64,000 nucleotides of DNA from Prinsepia uniflora (lineage: Eukaryota; Streptophyta; Magnoliopsida; Rosales; Rosaceae), in contig CM064874.1 of NCBI GenBank assembly GCA_032719365.1, positions 41,070,271 to 41,134,270 of the forward strand. Direction: 5' to 3'. Both the position numbers and the translations under genes were made by a program. Below the pieces are notes generated by a model. The model did not search any database, was not told where the DNA came from, and saw nothing but the letters and a program-made list of their open reading frames with translations. How positions within the stretch are numbered: the stretch's first letter is position 1; each line of letters starts with the position of its first letter. This document shows, in pieces, positions 44,309 through 55,733 of this stretch.

Positions 44309-47233
44309 TGTCAGGACCCGTCCCAAATATGACCTCGATACCCGGGACGAACCCTGCTCCCGTCTGACAATCACACTTACAGTATCAAAAACAAACAAAC
44401 AACTTCACACAACTATAAGCATAACTATCAGACGAAGGAGTAACATATACACAACAGTCAGTCAGAGCATAGTTCTACAAAATGGGCACAAAAGTCCTAC
44501 AATGCTAGTCTCGCAACGGAAGAACGTCGGAAGCTCTATGCCTCGATATCTGCCTCAACGTTCACCCCAGTGCTATCACCACAACCTGGAGGGAAAATTT
44601 AAAACCAATAGTGTGAGTAGACTAGAATAACTAAAAGTTAAAAAAAAAATCAATTTATCACGAAATTCAAGGTTAAGAAAAATAAGAATCAGTGTTCCCT
44701 CCGTTCTTAAAACAGGCATGCCCAACGAAGTACTAGAAAATCATAACATGAAACATCATAAGAAACAGAAACACTATAAAGTGGCTATAGAAATCATAGT
44801 TTCAGCATCAAATCATCATTTCCGATCAAACCTGCTGGACCTATCCGAGTCTTTAAACTCAATCAGGCCTTAAATGAAATCTGAGTCTTTAAACTCCCGA
44901 GTCTTTAAACTCAATAGGCCTATGGGGGTAATATCAACGTATCCGAGTCTTTAAACTCCCGAGTCTTTAAACTAAATCCGGGCCCGTCCCCCGTCAATAT
45001 CAATCTGGGTCTTTAAACCCAATAACTATATCCAGCAAATCCAATCCATATCCAGTGTACAACCAATTCACAGTCTATCAAACTCGAATTCGAAATCCCC
45101 GGTTCGAAGCTCGTCCGGCGTTCCGAACCGACATTTCGAACCCAAATCCGGAAATCCATTGTTATATCCAGAAATCACACATAATCATAAATCATATTTC
45201 ATAACCCATTTATCATTCTCAGAAAACAAGTATAGGTTGAAATCGTAATTATGGCATCAAAATCCGAAAACTAGCTTTTCTCGAAAAACGTGCAAAAACT
45301 CGGAAATGTCTCGAAAAACGTGCAAACTCATCAATCACATATAATCATCATTCAAAAGCATAAAAACCTATTTAAGATCATAAAACGTCAATAAAACAGT
45401 TAGGCATGCTTGAAAGAAAGAAAGAGTCTACTCACAAATCTGAACAAGTCAGTCGCGCTCCGTGCGCTCCTCGACCGTCTCGGGTGCCTCCCGTCCTATC
45501 AAAATGCACCAAATAGGGTCACAATACATCAAGGATCCTAATCCTAAGTTCCCCAATTTTTTGGGAATTAAATAATATTTTAATCCTAAACCCGAAACCG
45601 TCTGGATTCCCGAACAACTCCATAACACCGTCCGATTAACTCGAAAACTATACCATTGGATTCCTTAGAACATTTAGGACTAAACTCATGTTGGAAGCTT
45701 GGCCGGATTCTTCTCCACGCGCCTCCACGCGCCGCCCAAAGTGGCTGCGCGTGGCCCTCACGCGCCTGCTACAGTGCCCTTCAACCTTGAGCAGACCCGG
45801 TTCAGCACAGTGGTCTGCAACCTGAACCGGCGTCAGCGGTTTACCGCCGTGCCTGCATGATTTCTCTCCCTTTCTTCACCTGCAGCTTCGTCCAGTTCCA
45901 ATCTATCCATTCCCCTCACTCTCCTGGTTCGATTCACCCCTCAGGTTCACAACTGAAGCTCGAAAGAAACACACAGACGGCCCCTGTTTTCCTTCCCGGC
46001 CGTCCTATGCTTCCCTCCTCACGGTGGCGATTCTAAACGCCTCCCACAACCTCACTGAGTCACACACAACTCACAGGAGCCCTCGACTCACTCTCTAAAC
46101 CCACGATTTCCCGATTGAAATTCACGGCCAAACAGAGTACAGAGTACTCATCGTCGACTGAGCTCCGCCGTGTACTCCCCCATCACGGCAACTGTCTTAA
46201 ATGACTCCTAGGACCTCCCTAAACCTCACTTCACTCACCAATCCCCTCGATTCTCATCCTACCCTCACCACTTTTGAATTGAAAAATCACGGGAAAACAG
46301 AGTAAAGTGGCTTACCCTTCGATTCTGTCTCCACCGCAAGCGCCGCCGCGTACTACGGTGCTTGTTGGTCTCCCTGCAACCTCCTAAGGCTCCCATTGCC
46401 TTGGTTTGAGCCACCACACGGCGTAGCCACCACCACGAACTCACGGCCTCCCTGTTTCCTCAAACCTTCGCCGCACCACCACCGTGCCGCCGTGCATGAT
46501 TTCACCACCAAAACCCGATCACCAGTACAACCACTACTCCCTGTCACTCTCACCAAACACTCTTCACTCACCCCTGCACCAAAATCGATCAAGCTCTCCC
46601 AAAATCTCACCCTTTGTTTTCTGTGTTCTTCGAAGGATTGCACGGTTCCAAATTGTGCAAAGTGTGGCCGTGCACACTTTAGAACCCTGTAGAACAATCC
46701 AGTGCCCCCACGTGTCCACAATCCTATGGCCAAAATATAAATATCCTACCCCACTCAGCCACTTGTCCTCATCCAATTGGCTGAAAGAAAATGACCAAAA
46801 TACCCCTTGTACAATTAATTACCGTTTTGCCCTCGAACGTTCTAGACCCGTATCTTTTCCGTCCGACGTCCGATGACAGCGTGCCGCCTGTCGTTGAACT
46901 CAGGACGTCGAGACCTATCCAACGGTCCTCGGTCTAGGTGAAAATCACAAGTCCACCAAAAAGTCAACATTTTCCTCAAATAGTCAAAATTACGGTAACG
47001 CCCTCAATCTTCCAAACGTCATAACTTTTTCTCCGATTGTCCGAATCAAACCTGCCACCTGTCTACGGACTCGTGACATCCTAAACTACGTCACGGTCAA
47101 GGGTCAACACTCATCCAACCTATAAATCAAAAAGTCAACATTTGACGTACTATTCACAAGGGCAAAATCGTCCTTTATACAATTATTAACAAAAATTACA
47201 TTTATACCCTTCCCGAAGGTACGGGTTGTTACA
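44309..47233 (-). repeat. 3' LTR of element C
   Basis: 2925 bp, TGTCAGGACCC to GTTGTTACA on the + strand. Sense splice-like sites: donor 1 at 46315-46314 (GG|GTAAGC), acceptor at 45497-45496 (TTGATAG|G), mini-exon 45495-45436, donor 2 at 45435-45434 (GTGAGTAGAC), acceptor at 44587-44586 (CCCTCCAG|G). The hairpin array lies at about 44847-45022, and the GC-rich hairpin at 45726-45753. A TATA-like stretch (ATATTTATATTTTGG in sense) lies at 46731-46745. Confidence 0.9.
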
Positions 47234-47250
47234 ATCTACCCCCCTAAAAA

Positions 47251-47270
47251 GAATTTCGTCCCCGAAATTC
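47251..47270. repeat. Hairpin next to the polypurine tract of element C
   Basis: GAATTTCG-TCCC-CGAAATTC is a perfect 8-bp stem with a 4-nt loop. It overlaps the pol stop codon (complement of 47269-47271). Equivalent hairpins occur in B (22813-22830 and 22870-22885) and D (63270-63289). Confidence 0.85.
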
Positions 47271-50200
47271 AGTGAAATAAGTAAGGGTACTGTTCCCGCA
47301 TCAATGCCTCAGGTTCCCACGTAGCTTCTTCCACTTGGTGATTCCTCCACAATACTTTAACCAAGGGAATCGTTTTCCGTCGTAAAACCTTATCCTTCTG
47401 ATCCAAAATCGCTACAGGCTGCTCTTCGAAACTCAAGTCTTCCCTCAGTTCAACTGGTTGTGCTTCCAGAACATGCGAATCATCTCGAATATACTTCCGA
47501 AGCATAGAGACATGAAAGACATTATGTACCTTTTCCAAGTCTGCTGGTAAAGCCAATCGATATGCAACAGGACCAATCCGTTCTATGATCTCATAAGGTC
47601 CAATGTAACGAGGACTCAACTTCCCTCGTCTGCCGAACCGCACAATTCCTTTCCAAGGGGACAACTTCAGGAAAACCCAGTCTCCTACGGCAAACTCCAA
47701 ATCCCTGATCCTCCGGTCGGCGTAACTCTTCTGTCGGTCCTGAGCTGCTTTCAATCGATCCCTGATCAGTGTTACTTTTTCCTGAGTAAGCTCCACCAAT
47801 TCAGAAGTAGTCAATCGCCTCTCACCAACCTCCGTCCAACACAATGGAGTCCGACACTGTCGCCCATACAAAGCCTCGTAAGGAGCCATCCCAATGCTCT
47901 CCTGATAACTGTTATTGTAAGCGAACTCCATCAAAGGTAAATGAGACTCCCAAGTACCCTGAAACTGCAAGACACAAGCTCGCATCATATCCTCGAGAAT
48001 CTGAATAGTTCGCTCCGACTGTCCATCGGTCTGAGGATGAAATGCAGTATTGAAATGCAATTTAGTCCCAAAAGCTTCCTGTTCTCTGTCAGATACTATC
48101 GACTCTGGAGTCCCATGCAACCGAATAATCTCATCTATGAACAACTGTGCAAACTGCGCCAACCTGAAGTTCTCCCGTACTGGCAAGAAATGAGCAGACT
48201 TCGTAAGTCGATCCACAATAACCCACACACCATCGTGTCCCTTCGGTGTCCTCGGAAGCTTGAACACAAAATCCATCGTCAGGTGATCCCATTTCCATTC
48301 GGGGATCGGCAAAGGTTGCATTGCTCCATAGGGTCTCTGCCGCTCGGCTTTTACCTGTTGACAAATCAAGCATCTACTAACATATTCTGCAATCTCACGT
48401 TTCATCCCTGACCACCAGTAATGCTCCCGTAGTGTACGATACATCTTGGTCCCACCAGGATGCATCGCATAAGCTGAACAGTGAGCCTCATCCAGTATTA
48501 CTTTCTTCAATGCTTCATCCTCAGGTACGCACAACCGTCCACCCTTAACCAAGGCTCCATCCTCACGGATCTCAAAGTCCTGTCTCTCTCCAGCCTCGAC
48601 CTCAATCCGAAGGATGCCCAGAATAGGGTCCTCAAACTGCACATCAATAACCTGATCAATCAAAACAGGTCGCACATGGAAACTCGCTAGGAGTGCTCCC
48701 TGATCATCCACAATCAACTCTACTCCCAACCTGCGAAGCTCAACCAGTAACGGTAACCGTACTGTCCTCAAATGTGATAAAGAACTAGCTGACTTCCTGC
48801 TCAGAGCATCGGCTACCACATTAGCCTTCCCTGGGTGATACTCAATAGTACAGTCGTAGTCCTTAAGCAATTCCAACCAACGGCGCTGTCTCAGATTCAA
48901 TTCCTTTTGCGTGAACAAATACTTCAAGCTCTTGTGGTCCGTGAAGATCTTGCACCTCTCGCCGTACAAGTAATGTCGCCAAATCTTCAGTGCATGAACC
49001 ACCGCTGCTAGTTCCAAATCATGTGTAGGGTAGTTCATCTCATGGGGTTTCAATTGCCGGGAAGCATAAGCAATCACTCTCCCATGCTGCATCAAGACAC
49101 AACCCAAGCCTTGCAAAGAAGCGTCACTGTACACCTCAAACTCCCCACTATCGTCTGGAAGGGCTAACACAGGAGCAGATGTCAACCGTCTTTTAAGCTC
49201 CTGGAAACTCTGTTCACAGTTCTCATCCCACTCGAATCGAATTCCCTTCCGAGTCAACCTCGTCAACGATGCTGCTAGTATAGAAAAGCCCTCAATAAAG
49301 CGCCAGTAGTAACCTGCCAAACCTAGAAAACTCCTGATCTCTGTCACCGTTTTAGGCTGTTCCCAATTTGCTACCGCCTCAACCTTCTGAGGATCCACGC
49401 TGATGCCCTCGGCCGAAATCATATGGCCAAGAAATCCAACACTGGTCAACCAAAACTGACACTTACTCAGTTTCGCATACAACTGATGCCCCCTCAATGT
49501 CTCAAGCACGAGTCTCAAATGTTTCTCATGTGCCTTCGCATTCTTCGAATACACCAAAATGTCATCAATGAAGACAATCACAAAACGATCCAAGTATGGC
49601 CGGAACACTCGGTTCATAAGGTCCATAAAAGCTGCTGGGGCATTAGTCAATCCAAACGGCATCACAACAAACTCATAGTGACCGTACCTGGTCCGGAAAG
49701 CTGTCTTCGGTATATCCTCCTCTTTAACCCTTAACTGATGATAACCGGAGCGAAGATCAATCTTCGAAAAATACTGTGCTCCCTTGAGCTGGTCAAACAA
49801 ATCGTCAATCCGGGGCAGGGGATACTTATTCCGAATAGTTACCTTATTCAGTTGTCTGTAATCCACACACAATCTCAATCCTCCGTCCTTTTTCTTAACA
49901 AACAAAACAGGTGCTCCCCAAGGTGACATACTCGGTCGAATGAATCCCATATCGACCAACTCTTGCAACTGGGCCTTAAGTTCCCTCAATTCTGCAGGTG
50001 CCATACGGTAAGGAGTCTGTGAAATAGGCTGTGTACCTGGAAGAAGATCAATCGTAAACTCAAGATCTCGGTGTGGGGGTAGTCCTGGCAACTCCTCGGG
50101 AAAAACATCGGGAAACTCCCGCACCACTAGTATGTCCTCCGCCCTCACTGGCGTAGCACGTGTATCCACCACATGAGCTATGTAACCTTGGCACCCCTTA

Positions 50201-51155
50201 CGCAACAACTTGCTAGCCTCAAGTGCCGAAATAACTCCAGTAGGAAGTGCACGCTGATCCCCCTGAAACGTAGTCTCTGATAAGCCGGGACTCCGAAAAG
50301 TCACTCTTCTATCGAAACATTCGATAGAAGCATGATGTCTCGTCAACCAGTCCATACCCAAAATAACATCAAAGTCCCGTAGATCCAATAGTAACAAATC
50401 TACCATTAACTCAACCTCACCTACCATCACCGGACACTCTCTCAACACCTGCGTCACCACCAACACCTCCCCAGTAGGTGTACTCACCCCTAAAGCACAA
50501 TCCAAAGTAGACACCTCCCTCTCCGTAACCAAACTACAACTCCGAGCTATAAATGAATAGGTAGCCCCGGGATCTATCAAAGCAAAAACAGTGTGACCAA
50601 GTATGGTGAGTGTACCTGTCACCACTCCCGGTGCTGACCTAGCCTCCTGCTGAGTCATAGCAAAAACTCGCGCCTGAGGTCCCGATGACCTACCGCGCCC
50701 CCTAGAACTGCTCGTGGCACCACCGCCACCCCTAGGGCCTGCTGCCCCTGACACTGAAGCAGTACTCCGCCCGGGTTCCGCTGCACCTCTGCCTGCTCCA
50801 CCCTCCGAAGCTAACAATGGGCACTCCCACCGGAAGTGTCCTCGCTCTCCGCAATAGAAGCAAGTATCCCTACCGGGTCCACCGGTATGCCTCCCTGTAG
50901 AAGCCACTGAAGTCGCACTCGCCTGAGGAGTCGGCTGTGCCCTAGCTCCTCGAAATCCAGAGCCCTGAAAACTCCCTGTTCGGCCATGCCGGGCTCCACC
51001 AGCCGATGACGATCCACCAAAATTACCCCGTTTCGGGGGCCTCTGACTCAATGCTCCTGGAAATGAATGCTCTCGGCGTCGAACACTGCCCGAATACTGT
51101 GGTCTAGCAGGTAAACTGGCCTCAACCCTGACAGCAGCATCAGGTAAACTAGCCA
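47269..51155 (-). CDS. Ty3/gypsy pol of element C with chromodomain; integrase internally deleted
   Basis: The frame is open from about 51155 to the stop at 47269-47271. There is no ATG near the start because it is the continuation of gag after a frameshift. Counting residues from 51051: zinc knuckle CFYCGERGHFRWEC near 61-74, protease LIDPGATYSF near 158, reverse transcriptase with FIDD near 493, RNase H, integrase zinc domain near 860-895, catalytic core from MDFVFKLPRT near 924, and a C-terminal chromodomain (VLWRNHQVEEATWEPE, near 1225-1245). In the core the stretch after IVSDR jumps to EQEAFGTKLHF (near 48084). About 14 residues usual there are missing in frame, between the second Asp and the Glu of the catalytic triad. 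Integration activity is probably lost. Chromodomain and motif style point to the Tekay/Del lineage. Confidence 0.9.
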
Positions 51156-51670
51156 GCTGTCACTATGGCCCTGATCTCTCCCCGAAGGCCCAACTCAAAC
51201 CGGCGGCACTTCTCCGCCTCGGTCGCCACAAATGCAGGAGCGAAACGAGATAGCATCTGGAATCTCTGCTCATACTCTGCGACTATCAAATTCCCTTGCT
51301 TCAAGTGAAGAAATTCTGCCTCTTTAGCATCCCGGAAAAAACGGGGATAGTACTGATCGAGAAACCGCTCCCGGAAGGTCTCCCATGTCACGGTACGTGC
51401 ATCCCAGCCGGACAGTTCCAGCGTGTACCACCACTCATATGCAGCTCCATCCAACATAAAAGTAGCTAACAAAACCCGATCCTCTGGAGGACAGTGCATC
51501 ACCCCAAAAATACGCTCGAGTCGGGTGATCCATCGGTGAGCTTCCTCTGGATCGGCCCCACCGCTAAACGTAGTAGCCCCAAGTCGCTGGGCTCTCTCGA
51601 TCGAAGCGCTCTCAGTCCCTCTCGCCGCTTCATCTTCAGGTCGTGGAGGGGGTTCACATCTCGGAGGCAT
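51149..51670 (-). pseudogene. Gag N-terminal part of element C, cut off by a frameshift
   Basis: 173 aa starting MPPRCEPPPRP, with the retrotransposon gag helical domain (GGADPEEAHRWI, YEWWYTLE, FRERFLDQYYP, FLHLKQGN, YEQRFQML). The frame stops at 51149-51151, while the neighbouring frame stays open across the same point (ASLPDAAVRVE) into the zinc knuckle and pol. One frameshift of +1 (or -2) near 51155 explains it. The ATG is about 70 nt downstream of the primer-binding site. Confidence 0.88.
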
Positions 51671-51742
51671 GATCGATCGTACGCTGAAAGAGGCGTAGAA
51701 TTAGTCAAACAACCTAGACCCAACACAAATCGACAAACCTAT

Positions 51743-51754
51743 GCTCTGATACCA
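51743..51754 (-). other. Primer-binding site of element C
   Basis: In sense it is TGGTATCAGAGC, complementary to the 3' end of plant initiator tRNA-Met, 2 nt after the 5' LTR. Confidence 0.9.
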
Positions 51755-51756
51755 AT

Positions 51757-54725
51757 TGTCAGGACCCGTCCCAAATATGACCTCGATACCCGGGACGAAC
51801 CCTGCTCCCGTCTGACAATCACACTTACAGTATCAAAAACAAACAAACAACTTCACACAACTATAAGCATAACTATCAGACGAAGGAGTAACATATACAC
51901 AACAGTCAGTCAGAGCATAGTTCTACAAAATGGGCACAAAAGTCCTACAATGCTAGTCTCACAACGGAAGAACGTCGGAAGCTCTATGCCTCGATATCTG
52001 CCTCAACGTTCACCCCAGTGCTATCACCACAACCTGGAGGGAAAATTTAAAACCAATAGTGTGAGTGGACTAGAATAACTAAAAGTTTTTAAAAATAATC
52101 AGTTTATCACGAAATTCAAGGTTAAGAAAAATAAGAATCAGTGTTCCCTCCGTTCTTAAAACAGGCATGCCCAACGAAGTACTAGAAAATCATAACATGA
52201 AACATCATAAGAAACAGAAACACTATAAAATCTCATAAGAAACAGATACACTATAGAATACCATAAGAAACAGAAACACTATAAAGTGGCTATAGAAATC
52301 ATAGTTTCAGCATCAAATCATCATTTCCGATCAAACCTGCTGGACCTATCCGAGTCTTTAAACTCAATCAGGCCTTAAATGAAATCCGAGTCTTTAAACT
52401 CAATAGGCCTATGGGGGTAATATCAACGTATTCGAGTCTTTAAACTCCCGAGTCTTTAAACTCAATCCAGGCCCGTCCCCCGTCAATATCAATCCGGGTC
52501 TTTAAACCCAATAACTATATCCAGCAAATCCAATCCATATCCAGTGTACAACCAATTCACAGTCTATCGCCAAACTCGAATTCGAAATCCCCGGTTCGAA
52601 GCTCGTCCGGCGTTCCGAACCGACATTTCGAACCCAAATCCGGAAATCCATTGTTATATCCAGAAATCACACATAATCATAAATCATATTTCATAACCCA
52701 TTTATCATTCTCAGAAAACAAGTATAGGTTGAAATCGTAATTATGGCATCAAAATTCGAAAACTAGCTTTTCTCGAAAAACGTGCAAAAACTCGGAAATG
52801 TCTTGAAAAACGTGCAAACTCATCAATCACATATAATCATCATTCAAAAGCATAAAAACCTATTTAAGATCATAAAACGTCAATAAAACAGTTAGGCATG
52901 CTTGAAAGAAAAAAAGAGTCCACTCACAAATCTGAACAAGTCAGTCGCGCTCCGTGCGCTCCTCGACCGTCTCGGGTGCCTCCCGTCCTGTCAAAATGCA
53001 CCAAATAGGGTCACAATACATCAAGGATCCTAATCCTAAGTTCCCCAATTTTTCGGGAATTAAATAATATTTTAATCCTAAACCCGAAACCGTCTGGATT
53101 CCCGAACAACTCCATAACACTGTCCGATTAACTCGAAAACTATACCATTGGATTCCTTAGAACATTTAGGACTAAACTCATGTTGGAAGCTTGGCCGGAT
53201 TCTTCTCCACGCGCCTCCACGCGCCGCCCAAAGTGGCTGCGCGTGGCCCTCACGCGCCTGCTACAGTGCCCTTCAACCTTGAGCAGACCCGGTTCAGCAC
53301 AGTGATCTGCAACCTGAACCGGCGTCAGCGGTTTACCGCCGTGCCTGCACGATTTCTCTCCCTTTCTTCACCTGCAGCTTCGTCCAGTTCCAATCTATCC
53401 ATTCCCCTCACTCTCCTGGTTCGATTCACCCCTCAGCTTCACAATTGAAGCTCGAAAGAAACACACAGACGGCCCCTGTTTTCCTTCCCGGCCGTCCTAT
53501 GCTTCCCTCCTCACGGTGGCGATTCTAAACGCCTCCCACAACCTCACTGAGTCACACACAACTCATAGGAACCCTCGACTCACTCTCTAAACCCACGATT
53601 TCCCGATTGAAATTCACGGCCAAATAGAGTACAGAGTACTCATCGTCGACTGAGCTCCGCCGTGTACTTCCCCGTCACGACAACTGTCTTAAACGACTCC
53701 TAGGACCTCCCTAAACCTCACTTCACTCACCAATCCCCTCGATTCTCATCCTACCCTCACCACTTTTGAATTGAAAAATCACGGGAAAACAGAGTAAAGT
53801 GGCTTACCCTTCGATTCTGTCTCCACCGCAAGCGCCGCCGCGTACTACGGTGCTTGTTGGTCTCCCTGCAACCTCCTAAGGCTCCCACTGCCTTGGTTTG
53901 AGCCACCACACGGCGTAGCCACCACCACGAACTCACGGCCTCCCTGTTTCCTCAAACCTTCGCCGCACCACCACCGTGCCGCCGTGCACGATTTCACCAC
54001 CAAAACCCGATCACCAGTACAACCACTACTCCCTGTCACTCTCACCAAACACTCTTCACTCACCCCTGCACCAAAATCGATCAAGCTCTCCCAAAATCTC
54101 ACCCTCTGTTTTTTGTGTTCTTCGAAGGATTGCACGGTTCCAAATTGTGCAAAGTGTGGCCGTGCACACTTTAGAACCCTGTAGAACAATCCAATGCCCC
54201 CACGTGTCCACAATCCTATGGCCAAAACACAAATATCCTACCCCACTCAGCCACTTGTCCTCATCCAATTGGCTGAAAGAAAATGACCAAAATACCCCTT
54301 GTACAATTAATTACCGTTTTGCCCTCGAACGTTCTAGACCCATATCTTTTCCGTCCGACATCCGATGACATCGTGCCGCTTGTCGTTGAACTCAGGACGT
54401 CGAGACCTATCCAACGGTCCTTGGTCTAGGTGAAAATCACAAGTCCACCAAAAAGTCAACATTTTCTTCAAATAGTCAAAATTACGGTAACGCCCTCAAT
54501 CTTCCAAACGTCATAACTTTTTCTCCGATTGTCCGAATCAAACCTGCCACCTGTCTACGGACTCGTGACATCCTAAACTACGTCACGGTCAAGGGTCAAC
54601 ACTCATCCAACCTATAAATCGAAAAGTCAACATTTGACGCACTATTCATAAGGGCAAAATCGTCCTTTATACAAATATTAACAAAAATTACATTTATACC
54701 CTTCCCGAAGGTACGGGTTGTTACA
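51757..54725 (-). repeat. 5' LTR of element C, with a predicted two-intron leader
   Basis: 2969 bp. Sense splice-like sites: donor 1 at 53807-53806 (AAGG|GTAAGC), acceptor at 52989-52988 (TTTTGACAG|G), mini-exon 52987-52928 (60 nt), donor 2 at 52927-52926 (GTGAGTGGAC), branch-like GTCCACTCAC (complement of 52061-52070), acceptor at 52035-52034 (CCCTCCAG|G). The last exon would run through the U5 end and primer-binding site to gag. A short frame just after the acceptor ends DIEA-stop at 51983. The hairpin array lies at about 52349-52510 and the GC-rich hairpin at 53218-53245. The TATA-like sequence of the 3' LTR is altered here (near 54221-54235). Confidence 0.85.
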
Positions 54726-54870
54726 TTGAGTGCTTCCCGTGACGAAGGCTTCAAGTGCGCTTTGAGTGTTTCACATGGCGAAGGCTTGGAGTGCTTCGCG
54801 GGGCGAAGGCTTGGAGTGCTTCGCGGGGCTAAGGCTTAGAGTGCTTCACGTGGCGAAGGCTTTGTGGGGT
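54726..54870. repeat. 25-bp tandem array, right part
   Basis: It continues the array at 43796-44308 after the target duplication TTGAG. About six more copies follow, then the similarity fades. Confidence 0.85.
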
Positions 54871-55733
54871 GTCACGTGACATGGTCTAACACTTGAAATT
54901 GATGATGCATGCTTGAATGTGGTGCCGAAGGTCGCTTCCAGACCGTCTTCGCATTGGATTCCTTGGAGGCATCGATCTAGTATCTTTTAGAATCCTTTTG
55001 TATGGGGTATGCCTTGATGAGGGGGAGAGTGGCGTCGAGTCTGGCGGTGTCAAATTCCTGGGGTCGCCATTGTCGAAGTGTGTGAGCGTATTGGTGAGTA
55101 TGTTCTGTCATCCTCACTGCAGCAGCAAGGACATCTTGAGACTTCGTCGAAAGGTCCACCTGATTTCAACATGCGTGTACAATCTAGGGGGTTGCATGAT
55201 GTCGTTGGCTCTTACGTGGTACTCAACGCGTGACAATGCTGTGAAGTGCCTCCCTAGTCATTCATGAGTGGATGGCCTTGGGTGGTACTAGCTTCTTATT
55301 ATGTGAGTGGAACGTTTTCTCCAGAATTGCTTAGTGACGTGTCTCGAGAAATAGTCTTGTGATGGACATACTATTTGCTTGTGCACCTTGGGATATTCCT
55401 CTGTCCTTTGTGAGGTGTGTTACGTCTCCTAGTAGCACCGGAGGTTCAGAGGTCTCCCGGACGTCATCGTAGGAGCTTCAATTAGCCTCGGCCCTAGTCC
55501 CTACCTGTTTGACTTCCCCATGCTCCGATGGCAAGGCATCGCATCACGTTCTTCACGAGCTTGGGTGTGTCCTCTTGCGTGCCGGGTGGAGAGTTGAGAC
55601 TTATACTAGAAGCTCTAGTGGCAATGTTTCACGTCACGTTCTTCATGGGCTCGACCTCATCCTTGTGCATGTCATACAGAGAGTTGAGAGTCATAAGCTT
55701 TGGTGGCAAGGTGTCACATTGTGTGACACGAAC
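54871..55733. other. Anonymous repeat-derived region up to element D
   Basis: Relatively GC-rich with no protein similarity recognised. A stretch near 55540-55640 and one near 55640-55700 share TTTCACGTCACGTTCTTCA-like and GAGAGTTGAGA words, so it contains diverged tandem copies. It probably belongs to the same element as 40041-44308. Confidence 0.4.

Larger units (their letters stand above)
44309..54725 (-). mobile_element. Element C: Tekay/Del-like Ty3/gypsy chromovirus with long LTRs
   Basis: It spans 10,417 bp, flanked by the 5-bp duplication TTGAG (44304-44308 and 54726-54730). In sense (- strand) the 5' LTR is 51757-54725 (2969 bp) and the 3' LTR 44309-47233 (2925 bp). They look very similar, with scattered transitions and a few indels, one of them an extra 56 bp in the 5' LTR near 52228-52283. 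The primer-binding site is the complement of 51743-51754 (TGGTATCAGAGC in sense) and the polypurine tract the complement of about 47234-47250. Gag, protease, RT, RNase H, integrase and a C-terminal chromodomain are present, but gag and pol are separated by a frameshift and the integrase has an internal deletion. Confidence 0.95.

Noticed and set aside
43505..44332. Frames of 70-162 aa on both strands
   Set aside because: Product of the 25-bp tandem array; the peptides are the same repeat read in different frames.
46353..46733. 126-aa frame in the 3' LTR of C, repeated at 53845-54225
   Set aside because: It occurs in both LTRs because they are copies. It has no recognisable domain and I did not see it in A, B, D, E or F. 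It lies just before donor 1, so a leader exon is more likely than a gene.
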